Assembly (NCBI GenBank): GCA_913775525.1
Contig: CAJYLH010000042.1
Location: 1 to 56,950 of the forward strand
Length of the DNA stretch: 56,950 bases
Reading direction: 5' to 3'
Origin: an uncultured Chryseobacterium sp.
GTDB lineage: Bacteria; Bacteroidota; Bacteroidia; Flavobacteriales; Weeksellaceae
The notes beneath the pieces were generated by a model, which saw only the letters and a program-made list of their open reading frames with translations, was not told where the DNA came from and searched no databases. Position 1 is the first letter of the stretch, and every line of letters starts with the position of its first letter. Below are positions 35,807 through 44,243 of the stretch, in pieces. The position numbers and the translations under genes are program-made.

Positions 35807-35912
35807 AGATCTTTCGCCATTATAGCATCCATAAATTTCTTTTCAAATCTTTTTTGAGAGGAAATTTCCTGTTTTTAAGCAAATTTTAAGAGAACGATTC
35901 ATAATATTCCAC

Positions 35913-35920
35913 TACATTTG
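35913..35920 (+). promoter_or_regulatory. promoter -7 element for the exbB operon
   Basis: TACATTTG, 31 bases before the exbB ATG at 35951. A -33 box is not obvious. Confidence 0.5.
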
Positions 35921-35950
35921 TCGTTACAACTTTTATAAAAATACACATTA

Positions 35951-36658
35951 ATGCTGTTAACGGAACTTACTCAGATTTTATTCGCACAGGTTACAACATC
36001 TGCAGTGGCAGAAGCACCTAAAAAAGTATTTTCATTTTGGGAAATCATGTTTCACGGAGGCGTATTCGCAAAAATTGTAATGGTTACCGTGTTACTGCTC
36101 GGGATATTTTCTGTATACCTGTTCTTTGAGCGCTTTTTCTTTATCAAAAGAATGGTCTCCAAGACAGATCCCGACTTTATGAATAACATTGAGGATTTTA
36201 TCCGGGAAGGAAAGATTGAGTCTGCAGCAGATTACTGTAAAAGACAGCACTCCCCGGAAGGAAGGATCCTTGAAAAAGGAATTTCAAGGCTGGGGCGCCC
36301 GGTTTCGGATATCGTAAGTGCGATGGAATCCCAGGCACAGGTGGAAGTAGCCAATATGGAAAAGAACCTGAACCTTCTGGCAGTCGTGCCGAGTATCGCT
36401 CCGATGCTGGGACTTTTGGGAACGGTCATCGGGATGATCATTGCATTCTTTGACCTTTCCAATATGGAAGGTGCTTTCTCCCCGAAAACCCTATCAGAAG
36501 GTATTTATACTGCGCTGGGACAAACTGCGGTAGGTCTTGCAGTAGCCATTCCGGCCAACTTTTTCTATAATATCTTACTGACAAGGATCGACAAGTTCGT
36601 CCTGAGGGCACAGAATATGTCCGGAGAATTTTTAGATATCATCAATAAACCTTTATAA
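35951..36658 (+). CDS. exbB: ExbB/TolQ/MotA proton channel subunit
   Basis: A 235-residue inner-membrane protein with three membrane helices (about 37-60, 133-157 and 176-205) and a cytoplasmic loop between the first two. The TolQ/ExbB signature VVPSIAPMLGLLGTVIGMI and the third-helix GIYTALGQTAVGLAVAIPA are present. With ExbD it forms the proton-driven motor for TonB. It heads an operon with exbD and a TonB-like gene. The TonB receptor at 8841 is one probable client. Confidence 0.9.
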   Translation: MLLTELTQILFAQVTTSAVAEAPKKVFSFWEIMFHGGVFAKIVMVTVLLLGIFSVYLFFERFFFIKRMVSKTDPDFMNNIEDFIREGKIESAADYCKRQHSPEGRILEKGISRLGRPVSDIVSAMESQAQVEVANMEKNLNLLAVVPSIAPMLGLLGTVIGMIIAFFDLSNMEGAFSPKTLSEGIYTALGQTAVGLAVAIPANFFYNILLTRIDKFVLRAQNMSGEFLDIINKPL

Positions 36659-36716
36659 ATCTTTGGTATGAAGCCGCAAGGTTCCGTCTGATTATTTAAA
36701 TAATACCAGTCAACAG

Positions 36717-37115
36717 ATGAAAATTCAGAGAAAAAATAAAGCACGCCCGGAATTCAGTTTAGCTGCGATGACAGACGTTATCCTTCTGATGCTGATCTTC
36801 TTCATGATCACTTCCTCCGCAGCCAATCAGAGCGCTATTGATGTGAAGCTGCCGAAAACGGGGGCGGTGGATGATAATATTCCTAATCCGCTGACCGTAA
36901 GCATCAAGCCGGACGGATCCTATTTTGTGGATGATGTTCCTGTCAATAGGGCAGAGCTTGAACAGGCTATCGTAAACAAATTAGCCTCGCAAACCAATAA
37001 ATCATTTACCATACGTGCCGATGAAAGCACACTGCATAAAGATGTGGTTTTTGCCATGGAAATTGCCGAGAAGCATAAATTTAACATTGCCATTGCAACC
37101 GTTAAGGATAAATAG
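36717..37115 (+). CDS. exbD: ExbD/TolR motor subunit
   Basis: A 132-residue protein with one N-terminal membrane helix holding the functional aspartate (FSLAAMTDVILLMLIFFMIT) and a periplasmic ExbD/TolR domain (KLPKTGAVDDN, VSIKPDGSYFVDD, FTIRADESTLHKDVVFAME). It works with ExbB to use the proton gradient. It lies 58 bases after exbB and 29 before the TonB-like gene, clearly in the same operon. Confidence 0.92.
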   Translation: MKIQRKNKARPEFSLAAMTDVILLMLIFFMITSSAANQSAIDVKLPKTGAVDDNIPNPLTVSIKPDGSYFVDDVPVNRAELEQAIVNKLASQTNKSFTIRADESTLHKDVVFAMEIAEKHKFNIAIATVKDK

Positions 37116-37144
37116 CGGCCCAGGGCCGGAAAATTGAAGACTAT

Positions 37145-38029
37145 ATGAAAAGCCATACCATAGACAGGAAAGAGGAAAACAAGGACAGGATTAAGAGCGC
37201 ATTGCTTTCACTCCTGATCTGGTCTGCCATCCTGCTGTTTGTTTTTTTATATAAACTCACCCCTAAACCTGCTGAACCGGAAAAAGAAGTGGTAACCACC
37301 ATGCTCGTCAATTTCGGGGATAACAGAAACGGTAGTGGGGAAGAAGAACCTGCCGACCAGCCGGGAAGCTTGGCTGCCGCAACAGAGGACGTCACCGCTG
37401 ATCCTTTGGAAACGGCGGTTCCTGAAACGAAAACGACCATCGAACCGCAACCGCAGTCGGAAACAAAGAAATCCGAAGCAAAGGAAAAAATCATTATCGG
37501 AAATAATACTAAGGTTACGGTACCGAAGAAAGAAGAATCAAAAGAGAATAAAAAATCTTCATCCAGCACCAGCGCTTCTAAAAATACCAAAAAATCCGGA
37601 GCCACCACAGCCAATTCCAAAACCGGAAACGGTGACGGCAAAGGAACCGCAGCCATCGGGAATCTGATCCGTGGGAGAGGGACCAAAGCAGGCAGCCAGG
37701 GAGACGGAGACGGCATAGGCAATGCAGGAGACCCTTTAGGAGGCGATGGAAATGGTGACAGCAAAGTGGGGATCGACAGGAAGCTTGTTGGGTTCATTCC
37801 CGGAACTATGGGAAGGGGAGGAGCGCAACCGGCGAATAACTGCACTGCCAGCGGAACCATTACCATTGCTTACACGGTAGATAAAGCCGGAAATGTAGTT
37901 TCAGCGAGGAGGTCCGGGGGTACTTCAGACCCCTGCATCAGTTCTACAGCGGTTTCCTGGGTACGGAAATATGTTAAAGCTGAAAAATCCAGTGTTTCTT
38001 CGACAGGATCCTATAAAATTACCTTTTAA
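37145..38029 (+). CDS. TonB-type energy transducer
   Basis: A 294-residue TonB-type protein. A single N-terminal membrane helix (about 20-37, LLSLLIWSAILLFVFLYKL) is followed by a long low-complexity periplasmic spacer rich in Glu, Lys, Ser, Thr and Gly. The folded C-terminal part starts near CTASGTITIAYTVDKAGNVV, with one Cys pair (C239, C264 region) that may be a disulfide, and resembles the TonB C-terminal domain. It ends the exbB-exbD operon and would couple the motor to outer-membrane receptors. A bidirectional terminator follows at 38037-38059. Confidence 0.88.
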   Translation: MKSHTIDRKEENKDRIKSALLSLLIWSAILLFVFLYKLTPKPAEPEKEVVTTMLVNFGDNRNGSGEEEPADQPGSLAAATEDVTADPLETAVPETKTTIEPQPQSETKKSEAKEKIIIGNNTKVTVPKKEESKENKKSSSSTSASKNTKKSGATTANSKTGNGDGKGTAAIGNLIRGRGTKAGSQGDGDGIGNAGDPLGGDGNGDSKVGIDRKLVGFIPGTMGRGGAQPANNCTASGTITIAYTVDKAGNVVSARRSGGTSDPCISSTAVSWVRKYVKAEKSSVSSTGSYKITF

Positions 38030-38036
38030 ACAAGAT

Positions 38037-38059
38037 AAAGCACTTTATTCAAGTGCTTT
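38037..38059. terminator. bidirectional terminator tonB / hypothetical gene
   Basis: AAAGCACTT / AAGTGCTTT with a 5-base loop between two converging genes, flanked by T and A runs. It overlaps the 3' end of the minus-strand gene (stop at 38045). Confidence 0.8.
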
Positions 38060-38437
38060 TTTTATTTCATTGATCCTGTTGATGATTGGCAGGGCAAAAA
38101 TACCGCTGGTCTGCAGGTACAGTTCATAGAATGTTTTGGCCTTATCCAGAAAATCATTGTTGTGCTGTGATTTTCCTTTGAAGTAGAACAGGTTGCCCAG
38201 CATTTCATGATAATCTTTATGGTCTCTTTCCTGCCTTTCATTAACGATCCCTATAAGATCTTCTTTGGTCTTGGAAGAAATCTCCGTGAAGCTCATTTTA
38301 AAAATGTCCCGCATCAAAGAATCAAAATCCAGTTCTTTCTGCATCAGGCTTTCTTCCGGTTTGTCCAGGATCAGTTTTTCCAGTGCCTGGGAAAGCTGAC
38401 GGATGAGTCGCAGTGTAAATTCTTTATCGGTAATCAT
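38045..38437 (-). CDS. hypothetical helical protein
   Basis: A 130-residue, fully helical, charged protein with heptad-like patterns (LIRQLSQALEKLILDK, then MLGNLFYFKGKSQHNNDF). The last part, AKTFYELYLQTSGIFALPIINRI, looks like a TPR-like helix pair. I do not recognise the family with any confidence (a DUF6483-like protein is possible). It follows the ATP-grasp gene with 11 bases between them, so they are likely in one unit. Confidence 0.65.
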   Translation of the reverse strand: MITDKEFTLRLIRQLSQALEKLILDKPEESLMQKELDFDSLMRDIFKMSFTEISSKTKEDLIGIVNERQERDHKDYHEMLGNLFYFKGKSQHNNDFLDKAKTFYELYLQTSGIFALPIINRINEIKKALE

Positions 38438-38448
38438 AAGTTTTTTCT

Positions 38449-39186
38449 TTAAAAGTTTAAATAATCTTCCGTAGAAGTCAGTTCACTCCATCTCGCGGAA
38501 AGGAATTTGGCATAATTCAGAGCCGAGATCCCGTAAGTACCTAATGAGTGGCCATCATTTACTTCAACCAATACCGTTTCGTTGTTATTATTCAGTCCGA
38601 AATCCATCGCAAAGGCTCTGGGTCTGGAAGTGAATGCTTCTAATGCTGACTGAACGGTTTTTACATCCAATGCCGTATCCCATGCTCCTTTGTACCTCCT
38701 GATATCCAGAATCTCTCCGTAACGGATAAAACAGCGCCATTCTGTTTTGAAGTTCATCAGCTCGGAACACCATATTTCAGTATCACGATCATCGCTGATG
38801 ATTCCAAGAAAGTCTTTTTCATCAGCAACAATTTTGCCTGCAAATAATTTGGTTTCTGTTTTTGGTTTGATAAAGATATTCCATTTATCCTTATTTTCAA
38901 ACAAGGTATTGATGGTTGAGGACCATATTTTCCTTTTTAAAAAAGGCTTCAGTTCTTCAGGGTAGTCAATTTCCTTTTCCGGATGAAAAATCTTTAGATG
39001 GCGTAATCTCTTTCTTACATTTCCAATACCGCCGACAACAATGTCTTCCGGATGGAAATCGGTAAGATCATCAGCATCAATATACTTTTCAGTCTCAAAT
39101 CCAAAATGACTCAATCCTTCATAGGCAATAAAAGCATTGACATTGTAAAATTCTCCGTTTTCAGAAGTCTGTATATATGCTTTCAT
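38449..39186 (-). CDS. ATP-grasp domain protein
   Basis: A 245-residue ATP-grasp protein, of the DUF4343-like type. Lys/Glu motifs of the fold are visible: the NIFIKPKTETKLFAGKIV stretch (nucleotide-binding Lys) and the C-terminal ETVLVEVNDGHSLGTYG, which supplies the metal-binding Glu and Asn. Such enzymes join a carboxylate to an amine with ATP; the substrates are unknown. The start at 39186 is chosen because the longer frame reads into the Gate-domain gene. It is one base after that gene's stop at 39188, so the two are operonic. Confidence 0.8.
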   Translation of the reverse strand: MKAYIQTSENGEFYNVNAFIAYEGLSHFGFETEKYIDADDLTDFHPEDIVVGGIGNVRKRLRHLKIFHPEKEIDYPEELKPFLKRKIWSSTINTLFENKDKWNIFIKPKTETKLFAGKIVADEKDFLGIISDDRDTEIWCSELMNFKTEWRCFIRYGEILDIRRYKGAWDTALDVKTVQSALEAFTSRPRAFAMDFGLNNNNETVLVEVNDGHSLGTYGISALNYAKFLSARWSELTSTEDYLNF

Positions 39187-39187
39187 A

Positions 39188-40591
39188 TCATGCAAAAAAT
39201 AAATAAGCCAGCGCAATGGAAGTGATAATCCCAACGAGATCGGCCAATAGCATGGCAACAACCGTATATCGGGTATTCTTTACGGCTACGGCCCCAAAAT
39301 AGACGGCAATCACATAAAACGTCGTATCTGAGCTTCCCTGGAGAACGGCTGCCAGTTTCCCTTGGAAGCTGTCGGCACCGAAAGTACTCATGGTATCCAC
39401 CATCATTCCCCGGGCTCCTGAACCTGATAACGGCTTAATCAGGGCAGTTGGTAGTCCGTCAACAAACCTTGGATCTACATTGGCTGCATTGGCCACCCAT
39501 TTCATCCCGTCAATGATCACATCAAAAACGCCGGAAGTCCTCAGCAGGGAAATTGCAATCAGCATTCCGACCAGGTACGGGATGATTTTAACGCAGGTCC
39601 AGAACCCTTCTTTTGCGCCATCGATAAAAGCATCAAAAATATTGATCTTCTTGTACGTGGCGCCCAGTACAATGGCCAGGAAAATAAACAGGATCAGGCC
39701 ATTGCTCACCACTTTGCTGAAACCATCAAGCTCGTCTTTACTTAGCTGCACCAAATACAGCACGAGCAGGGCAATAATTGCAGAAATACCTCCCACATAG
39801 GCAATGACAACGGGCCTTAAGAGGTTGATTTTCTGGTATGCAGAAACAATCACCATAGCAGCAAGTGTTGCCGTAAAAGTGGCGATCATGCACGGCAGGA
39901 ATATATCTGTAGGGGTTTTGGAGCCCATGGATGCCCTGATGGCAATAATAGAAACGGGAATAAGGGTCATACCGCCTGCATGCAGGCAGAGGAACATGAT
40001 CTGGGAATTGCTGGCCGTCTCTTTGTTGGTATTCAGCGACTGGAGGCTCTCCATAGCCTTTAATCCGAAAGGAGTAGCCGCATTGTCCAACCCAAGAAGA
40101 TTGGCACTGAAGTTCATCAGCATGTGCCCGAAGGCAGGGTGGTTTTTGGGGATTTCAGGAAAAAGCTTCGAAAAGAATGGCTGAATCAGCCGGCTGAGAA
40201 GATTAATCCCTCCTGCCTTTTCCGCAATGCTCATAAAACCCATAAACAAGGTCATGATACCAACCAGCCCAAGGCATATTTTTACGGCTGTTTCAGAGGT
40301 GCCGATCACACCATCCGCTTCCTGTATCCGGTAGACTTTTACATCCTGTTGCAGGGAATCGGTCTTATAATGGATCCTGCTGTCCGCAAAATCCGGCTTT
40401 CTCATCAGGCTGTCGCGAACAATAGGGGACAGGGCAGTCATTTTCTGTGTGGCAATCTGTACCGTATCGCCGCCTTTTCCTACCACCATATCATTAAAAA
40501 TAGTTTGATAGTGGTCTGATGAAATATATTTTATACTTGCGATAGCAATGGCCACTATGATAAATGCGGACCAAATTCTGCTGAGAACCAT
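39188..40591 (-). CDS. SpmA/SpmB-like Gate (nucleoside recognition) membrane protein
   Basis: A 467-residue membrane protein with two Gate domains in one chain, equal to SpmA and SpmB of Bacillus. The N-terminal half has GIMTLFMGFMSIAEKAGGINLL and LGLDNAATPFGLKAMESL; the C-terminal half has IPYLVGMLIAISLLRTSGVF and SGSGARGMMVDTMSTFG. About ten hydrophobic helices fill the protein. The name comes from spores, but this organism type does not form them; a role in moving nucleosides or other small molecules is a family guess. It starts after the tandem repeat block at 40675-41597. Confidence 0.85.
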   Translation of the reverse strand: MVLSRIWSAFIIVAIAIASIKYISSDHYQTIFNDMVVGKGGDTVQIATQKMTALSPIVRDSLMRKPDFADSRIHYKTDSLQQDVKVYRIQEADGVIGTSETAVKICLGLVGIMTLFMGFMSIAEKAGGINLLSRLIQPFFSKLFPEIPKNHPAFGHMLMNFSANLLGLDNAATPFGLKAMESLQSLNTNKETASNSQIMFLCLHAGGMTLIPVSIIAIRASMGSKTPTDIFLPCMIATFTATLAAMVIVSAYQKINLLRPVVIAYVGGISAIIALLVLYLVQLSKDELDGFSKVVSNGLILFIFLAIVLGATYKKINIFDAFIDGAKEGFWTCVKIIPYLVGMLIAISLLRTSGVFDVIIDGMKWVANAANVDPRFVDGLPTALIKPLSGSGARGMMVDTMSTFGADSFQGKLAAVLQGSSDTTFYVIAVYFGAVAVKNTRYTVVAMLLADLVGIITSIALAYLFFA

Positions 40592-40674
40592 CGGATTGAA
40601 TTATGTTGGGTTAAACTTATCAAAAAAACTCCAGATTACAAAGGATGCAGAAGGTTTTGACGAGAATAATGTAA
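40592..40674. other. leader region upstream of the Gate gene
   Basis: An AT-rich 83-base leader between the Gate-domain gene and the first tandem repeat copy. The gene's promoter should lie here or inside the first repeat. No strong TAnnTTTG match stood out by eye. Confidence 0.35.
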
Positions 40675-41597
40675 GGTCAATTCCTGCGGGTCAATGGTCA
40701 ATTTTTGCCTGCTATTAAAATTCACTTGCGGAGCAAATTGACTGCTGGTGAAGATTCACGATTTACTATCGTCAAGGGTCAATTCCTGCGGGTCAATGGT
40801 CAATTTTTTAAATGCTGTGAAAATTCACTTGCGGAGCAAATTGACTGCTGGTGCAGATTCACGATTCACCATCGTCAATGATCAATTCCTGCGGGGTCAA
40901 TGGTCATTTTTGCCTGCTATCAAAATTCACTTGCGAAGTAAATTAACTAGCAGTTGAAATTCACGATTCATCACTAGTCAATGGTCAATTCCTGCGGGTC
41001 AATGGTCAATTTTTTAAATGCTATCAAAATTCACTTGCGAAGCAAATTGACTGCTGGTGCAGATTCACGATTCACTATCGTCAATGGTCAATTCCTGCGG
41101 GTCAATGGTCAATTTTTTAAATGTTGTGAAAATTCACTTGCGAAGCAAATTGGCTGCTGGTGCAGATTCACGATTTACTATCGTCAAGGGTCAATTCCTG
41201 CGGGTCAATGGTCAATTTTTTAAATGCTGTGAAAATTCACTTGCGGAGTAAATTGACTAGCAGTGTGAAATTCACGATTCATCACTCGTCAATGGTCAAT
41301 TCCTATGGGTCAATGGTCATTTTTGCCTGCTATTAAAATTCACTTGCGGAGTAAATTGACTGCTGATGCAGATTCACGATTCACTATCGTCAAGGGTCAA
41401 TTCCTGCGGGTCAATGGTCAATTTTTAAAATGCTATCAAAATTCACTTTCGGAGCAAATTGACTGCTGGTGCAGATTCACGATTCACTATCGTCAATGGT
41501 CAATTCCTGCGGGTCAATGGTCAATTTTTTAAATGCTGTGAAAATTCACTTGCGGAGCAAATTGACTGGCAGCGCGAATTAACCATTCACAATTCAC
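40675..41597. repeat. tandem array of nine ~103-bp repeats
   Basis: Nine imperfect copies start at 40675, 40777, 40880, 40983, 41086, 41189, 41294, 41395 and 41498; steps are 102, 103, 103, 103, 103, 105, 101 and 103 bp. Each begins GGTCAATTCCTGCGGGTCAA and has a conserved centre, AAAATTCACTTGCGGAGCAA, and a GATTCACGATTCAC segment. Most carry an inverted pair GTCAATTT...AAATTGAC with an inner GTGAAAATTCAC. Variants at the 45-55 bp zone (GCTGTGA or GCTATCA) alternate. Frames shift from copy to copy, so the array is not coding. It fills the space between two minus-strand genes. Confidence 0.92.
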
Positions 41598-41601
41598 CAA
41601 C

Positions 41602-42114
41602 CTACTGTTCATCCAGATACACCAGGAAGCCATCAAATTCGTCATCCAGGTTTTTCAGGACTTTGGCCTCTTTCATTTTCTTTTCCAGGCCGTTTATGAA
41701 AAAGCTTTTTTCAAAAAACTGGCGGTGGGTTCCCGGGAGCAGTTCCATAAAGTAATCCATCCCGATTTTGTTGTTATGAAGGTCCATTTTGGTCTCCAGA
41801 GGTTTATTCGGGAAGAGCTCTTCATGCAGGTCGGTAATTCTTTTGCAGAATTTCAGGGCTTTTTCCGGAGAAGATATTTTACAGCAGTACATCATGATCA
41901 GGCAGCACCATAATGCATGCCTGAAAGAATTCCCAATGCCGTTATTGGATGCCGTTTTCGGAAACTTTTTCTGGGCAATGCGATACGCTTTAATAGTAGC
42001 ATAAAAGCTGAGTACGGAGAATAAAGGATGGGGCAGCACAAGAGACAAAAGACGGAAAATCTTTTTCAGGCTCATGCTCCGGATGGTATTGAAAAATATC
42101 TTGAATGTCCTCAT
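41602..42114 (-). CDS. DUF6973-like protein
   Basis: A 170-residue protein. The central segment NGIGNSFRHALWCCLIMMYC, then KRITDLHEELFPNKPLETKMDLHNNKIGMDYFME, matches the DUF6973 type, with conserved His and Asn that suggest a metal site. The N-terminus is hydrophobic and basic (LSLVLPHPLFSVLSFYA) and may be membrane-associated. The biochemical function is unknown. A terminator separates it from accD upstream. The end is five bases from the repeat array. Confidence 0.75.
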   Translation of the reverse strand: MRTFKIFFNTIRSMSLKKIFRLLSLVLPHPLFSVLSFYATIKAYRIAQKKFPKTASNNGIGNSFRHALWCCLIMMYCCKISSPEKALKFCKRITDLHEELFPNKPLETKMDLHNNKIGMDYFMELLPGTHRQFFEKSFFINGLEKKMKEAKVLKNLDDEFDGFLVYLDEQ

Positions 42115-42121
42115 AAATAAA

Positions 42122-42148
42122 GAATCTCTCCCGGTATGAGAGAGATTC
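42122..42148 (-). terminator. terminator of accD
   Basis: Nine-base perfect arms GAATCTCTC / GAGAGATTC with a 9-base loop, followed on the minus strand by TTTATTTAT. It lies 21 bases beyond the accD stop. Confidence 0.65.
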
Positions 42149-42168
42149 GAAAATATCTTAATTAATGG

Positions 42169-43023
42169 TTATGCGTGTACCGTTAGCAGGTTAACTGTTT
42201 TGGCCACGACATCTTTAATTTCTGTTCTCTTCACGATGAAATCAACGAAACCTTTCTCCTGAAGGAATTCCGAAGTCTGGAAGCCTTCCGGAAGGTCTCT
42301 TCCGATGGTCTCACGGATAACCCGTGGTCCGGCAAACCCGATCAGTGCACCTGGCTCAGCCATAATAATATCAGCTGTCATGGCGAATGATGCGGTAATT
42401 CCTCCGAAGGTAGGGTCACAAAGGTAAGCGATGTATAAAAGCCCGGCTTCCGAAAGCTGCGCAAGTTTAGCCTGCACTTTCGCCAGCTGCATCAGGGAAT
42501 AGGTAGCTTCCTGCATCCTGGCTCCTCCGGACTGGCAGATGATCATATACGGAAGCTTCTTTTCAATACAGTAATCAACCGCTCTCCTGATTTTTTCACC
42601 CATTACGGACCCTAAAGATCCTCCGATGAAGGCGAAATCCATACAGGAAACCACCATTTCAGTCCCTTTTACGGTTCCTACGGCATTTCTGATGGAATCG
42701 GTAAGCTTTGTTTTGGCTTTTACCTCTTTCAGCCGGTCTGCGTAGGGTTTGGTATCTTTAAAGTTCAGGATATCAATACTCTCAACATTTGCATCAAGTT
42801 CAGTAAATTTTCCTTCATCAAAAAGAATATCGAAAAATTCCGCACTGCCGATCCTTACATGGAATCCGTCTTCCGGGGAAACGTAATTGTTTCTTCTCAG
42901 CTCGTCATGCTCCACAACCTTTCCGGATGGTGTCTGATGCCAGAGGCCTTTGGGAACATCCTTCTTTTCATCTGTAGAAGTAGTAATATTCTGTGCTTTT
43001 CTTTTAAACCAGTCGAATGCCAT
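42169..43023 (-). CDS. accD: acetyl-CoA carboxylase carboxyltransferase beta subunit, without zinc ribbon cysteines
   Basis: A 284-residue AccD, which with AccA transfers the carboxyl from biotin to acetyl-CoA. The carboxyltransferase core is intact: [36 protein letters not shown] and [20 protein letters not shown]. The N-terminal ribbon that in E. coli AccD holds four zinc cysteines (CxxC...CxxC) is there in outline but reads [10 protein letters not shown] and [14 protein letters not shown], with none of the cysteines. The zinc site must be lost. The start at 43023 gives the expected N-terminus. Confidence 0.93.
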   Translation of the reverse strand: MAFDWFKRKAQNITTSTDEKKDVPKGLWHQTPSGKVVEHDELRRNNYVSPEDGFHVRIGSAEFFDILFDEGKFTELDANVESIDILNFKDTKPYADRLKEVKAKTKLTDSIRNAVGTVKGTEMVVSCMDFAFIGGSLGSVMGEKIRRAVDYCIEKKLPYMIICQSGGARMQEATYSLMQLAKVQAKLAQLSEAGLLYIAYLCDPTFGGITASFAMTADIIMAEPGALIGFAGPRVIRETIGRDLPEGFQTSEFLQEKGFVDFIVKRTEIKDVVAKTVNLLTVHA

Positions 43024-43101
43024 TGTGCTTGTATTAATGTATAATGATACACTGTATTCATACAGGATATGGTTCCTTTGCATGAATATAGTATACCGTT
43101 C

Positions 43102-44172
43102 TTATTTTAAAGTGTTGACGTTATTTAAATCTTCAAATGCCCTAACCAGTCTTGCAGAGAATGTTTCTTCCCCTTTTCTTACCCATACCCTAGGGTCGTA
43201 GAACTTCTTGTTAGGTTTTTCTTCTCCTTCTGGATTTCCGATCTGTGCTCTCAGGTAATCGATATGGTCTACCATATAATCTCTGATGCCTTCTGTATAC
43301 GCAAACTGAAGGTCAGTATCAATATTCATTTTGATTACTCCGTAGTCGATGGCTTCCCTGATCTCTTCAATAGTGGAGCCTGATCCTCCGTGGAATACGA
43401 AATTCACCGGCTTGTCGGCAGTTCCGAATTTTTCCTGAACATATTTCTGGGAATTGTCAAGGATTTTTGGAGTCAGTACCACGTTACCCGGCTTATATAC
43501 CCCGTGTACGTTTCCGAAAGCTGCTGCAATCGTGAAATTATCGGAAATAGACTTCAGCTTTTCATAAGTGTAGGCTACATCTTCCGGCTGGGTATACAGC
43601 TTGGAGTTGTCTACGTCAGAATTGTCTACGCCGTCTTCTTCTCCTCCGGTTACACCGATCTCCACTTCCAGGGTCATCTGCATTTTGGCCATTCTTTCAA
43701 AATATTCAGACGAAATCTCAAGGTTTTCCTCTAAAGATTCTTCTGAAAGGTCAAGCATGTGCGATGAATACAGTGATTTTCCGGTCTGTTTGAAAAATTC
43801 TTCATTGGCATCCATCAGTCCGTCGATCCACGGAAGCAATTTCTTCGCACAGTGGTCCGTATGCAAAATAACAGTTGCTCCGTAAGCTTCCGCCAAAGTG
43901 TGTATATGCTTTGCTCCGGCAATGGCACCCAGGATGGCTGCTTTCTGCCCTTCATTGCTTAATCCTTTTCCTGCATTAAAAGCAGCTCCTCCGTTCGAAA
44001 ACTGGATGATAACAGGAGAGTTCAGTCTGGCAGCTGTTTCCATAACTGCGTTTACGTTGCTGGATCCGATAACGTTCACCGCAGGCAAAGCAAATCTGTT
44101 TTCTTTAGCGTGCTGGAAAATATCGGTAACTAACTGTCCTGTGGCAACTCCTGCCGGGAAAATTCTGCTCAT
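43102..44172 (-). CDS. fba: class II fructose-bisphosphate aldolase
   Basis: A 356-residue class II aldolase of the long FbaA branch, which splits fructose-1,6-bisphosphate. The zinc-binding motif HTDHC is at residues 104-108 (with D106 and H107 the catalytic acid and ligand), then VEIGVTGGEEDGVDN, GNVHGVYKPGNV and a phosphate-binding FHGGSGST. All are intact. It lies between nadK and accD with gaps of about 75 bases, so it may have its own promoter. Confidence 0.95.
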   Translation of the reverse strand: MSRIFPAGVATGQLVTDIFQHAKENRFALPAVNVIGSSNVNAVMETAARLNSPVIIQFSNGGAAFNAGKGLSNEGQKAAILGAIAGAKHIHTLAEAYGATVILHTDHCAKKLLPWIDGLMDANEEFFKQTGKSLYSSHMLDLSEESLEENLEISSEYFERMAKMQMTLEVEIGVTGGEEDGVDNSDVDNSKLYTQPEDVAYTYEKLKSISDNFTIAAAFGNVHGVYKPGNVVLTPKILDNSQKYVQEKFGTADKPVNFVFHGGSGSTIEEIREAIDYGVIKMNIDTDLQFAYTEGIRDYMVDHIDYLRAQIGNPEGEEKPNKKFYDPRVWVRKGEETFSARLVRAFEDLNNVNTLK

Positions 44173-44243
44173 ATCTTAATTTTTAATGAATGTATTGTAT
44201 ATTATAAATAAACCTTGTAAAGGTACTAAATTTTGATGAATTA

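Noticed and set aside
37141-37866. A 241-residue reading frame opposite the TonB-like gene
   Set aside because: It is the antisense shadow of the Lys/Glu/Ser-rich spacer and reads Pro/Leu-rich without any motif.
39187-39261. Longer start of the ATP-grasp gene
   Set aside because: The extension would overlap the Gate-domain gene by 70 bases; the ATG at 39186 gives a normal beginning.
39188-40591. Spore maturation as the role of the SpmA/SpmB-like gene
   Set aside because: The name is inherited from Bacillus. Nothing in the window suggests sporulation, so only the Gate-domain membrane protein call is kept.
40748-41532. Overlapping short reading frames inside the array
   Set aside because: The unit length is not a multiple of three in most copies, so frames change and the same peptides recur in different frames. 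These are chance frames.
40675-41597. The array as a CRISPR
   Set aside because: The whole unit of about 103 bp is repeated with only small variants. There are no unique spacers between short exact repeats and no cas genes nearby.
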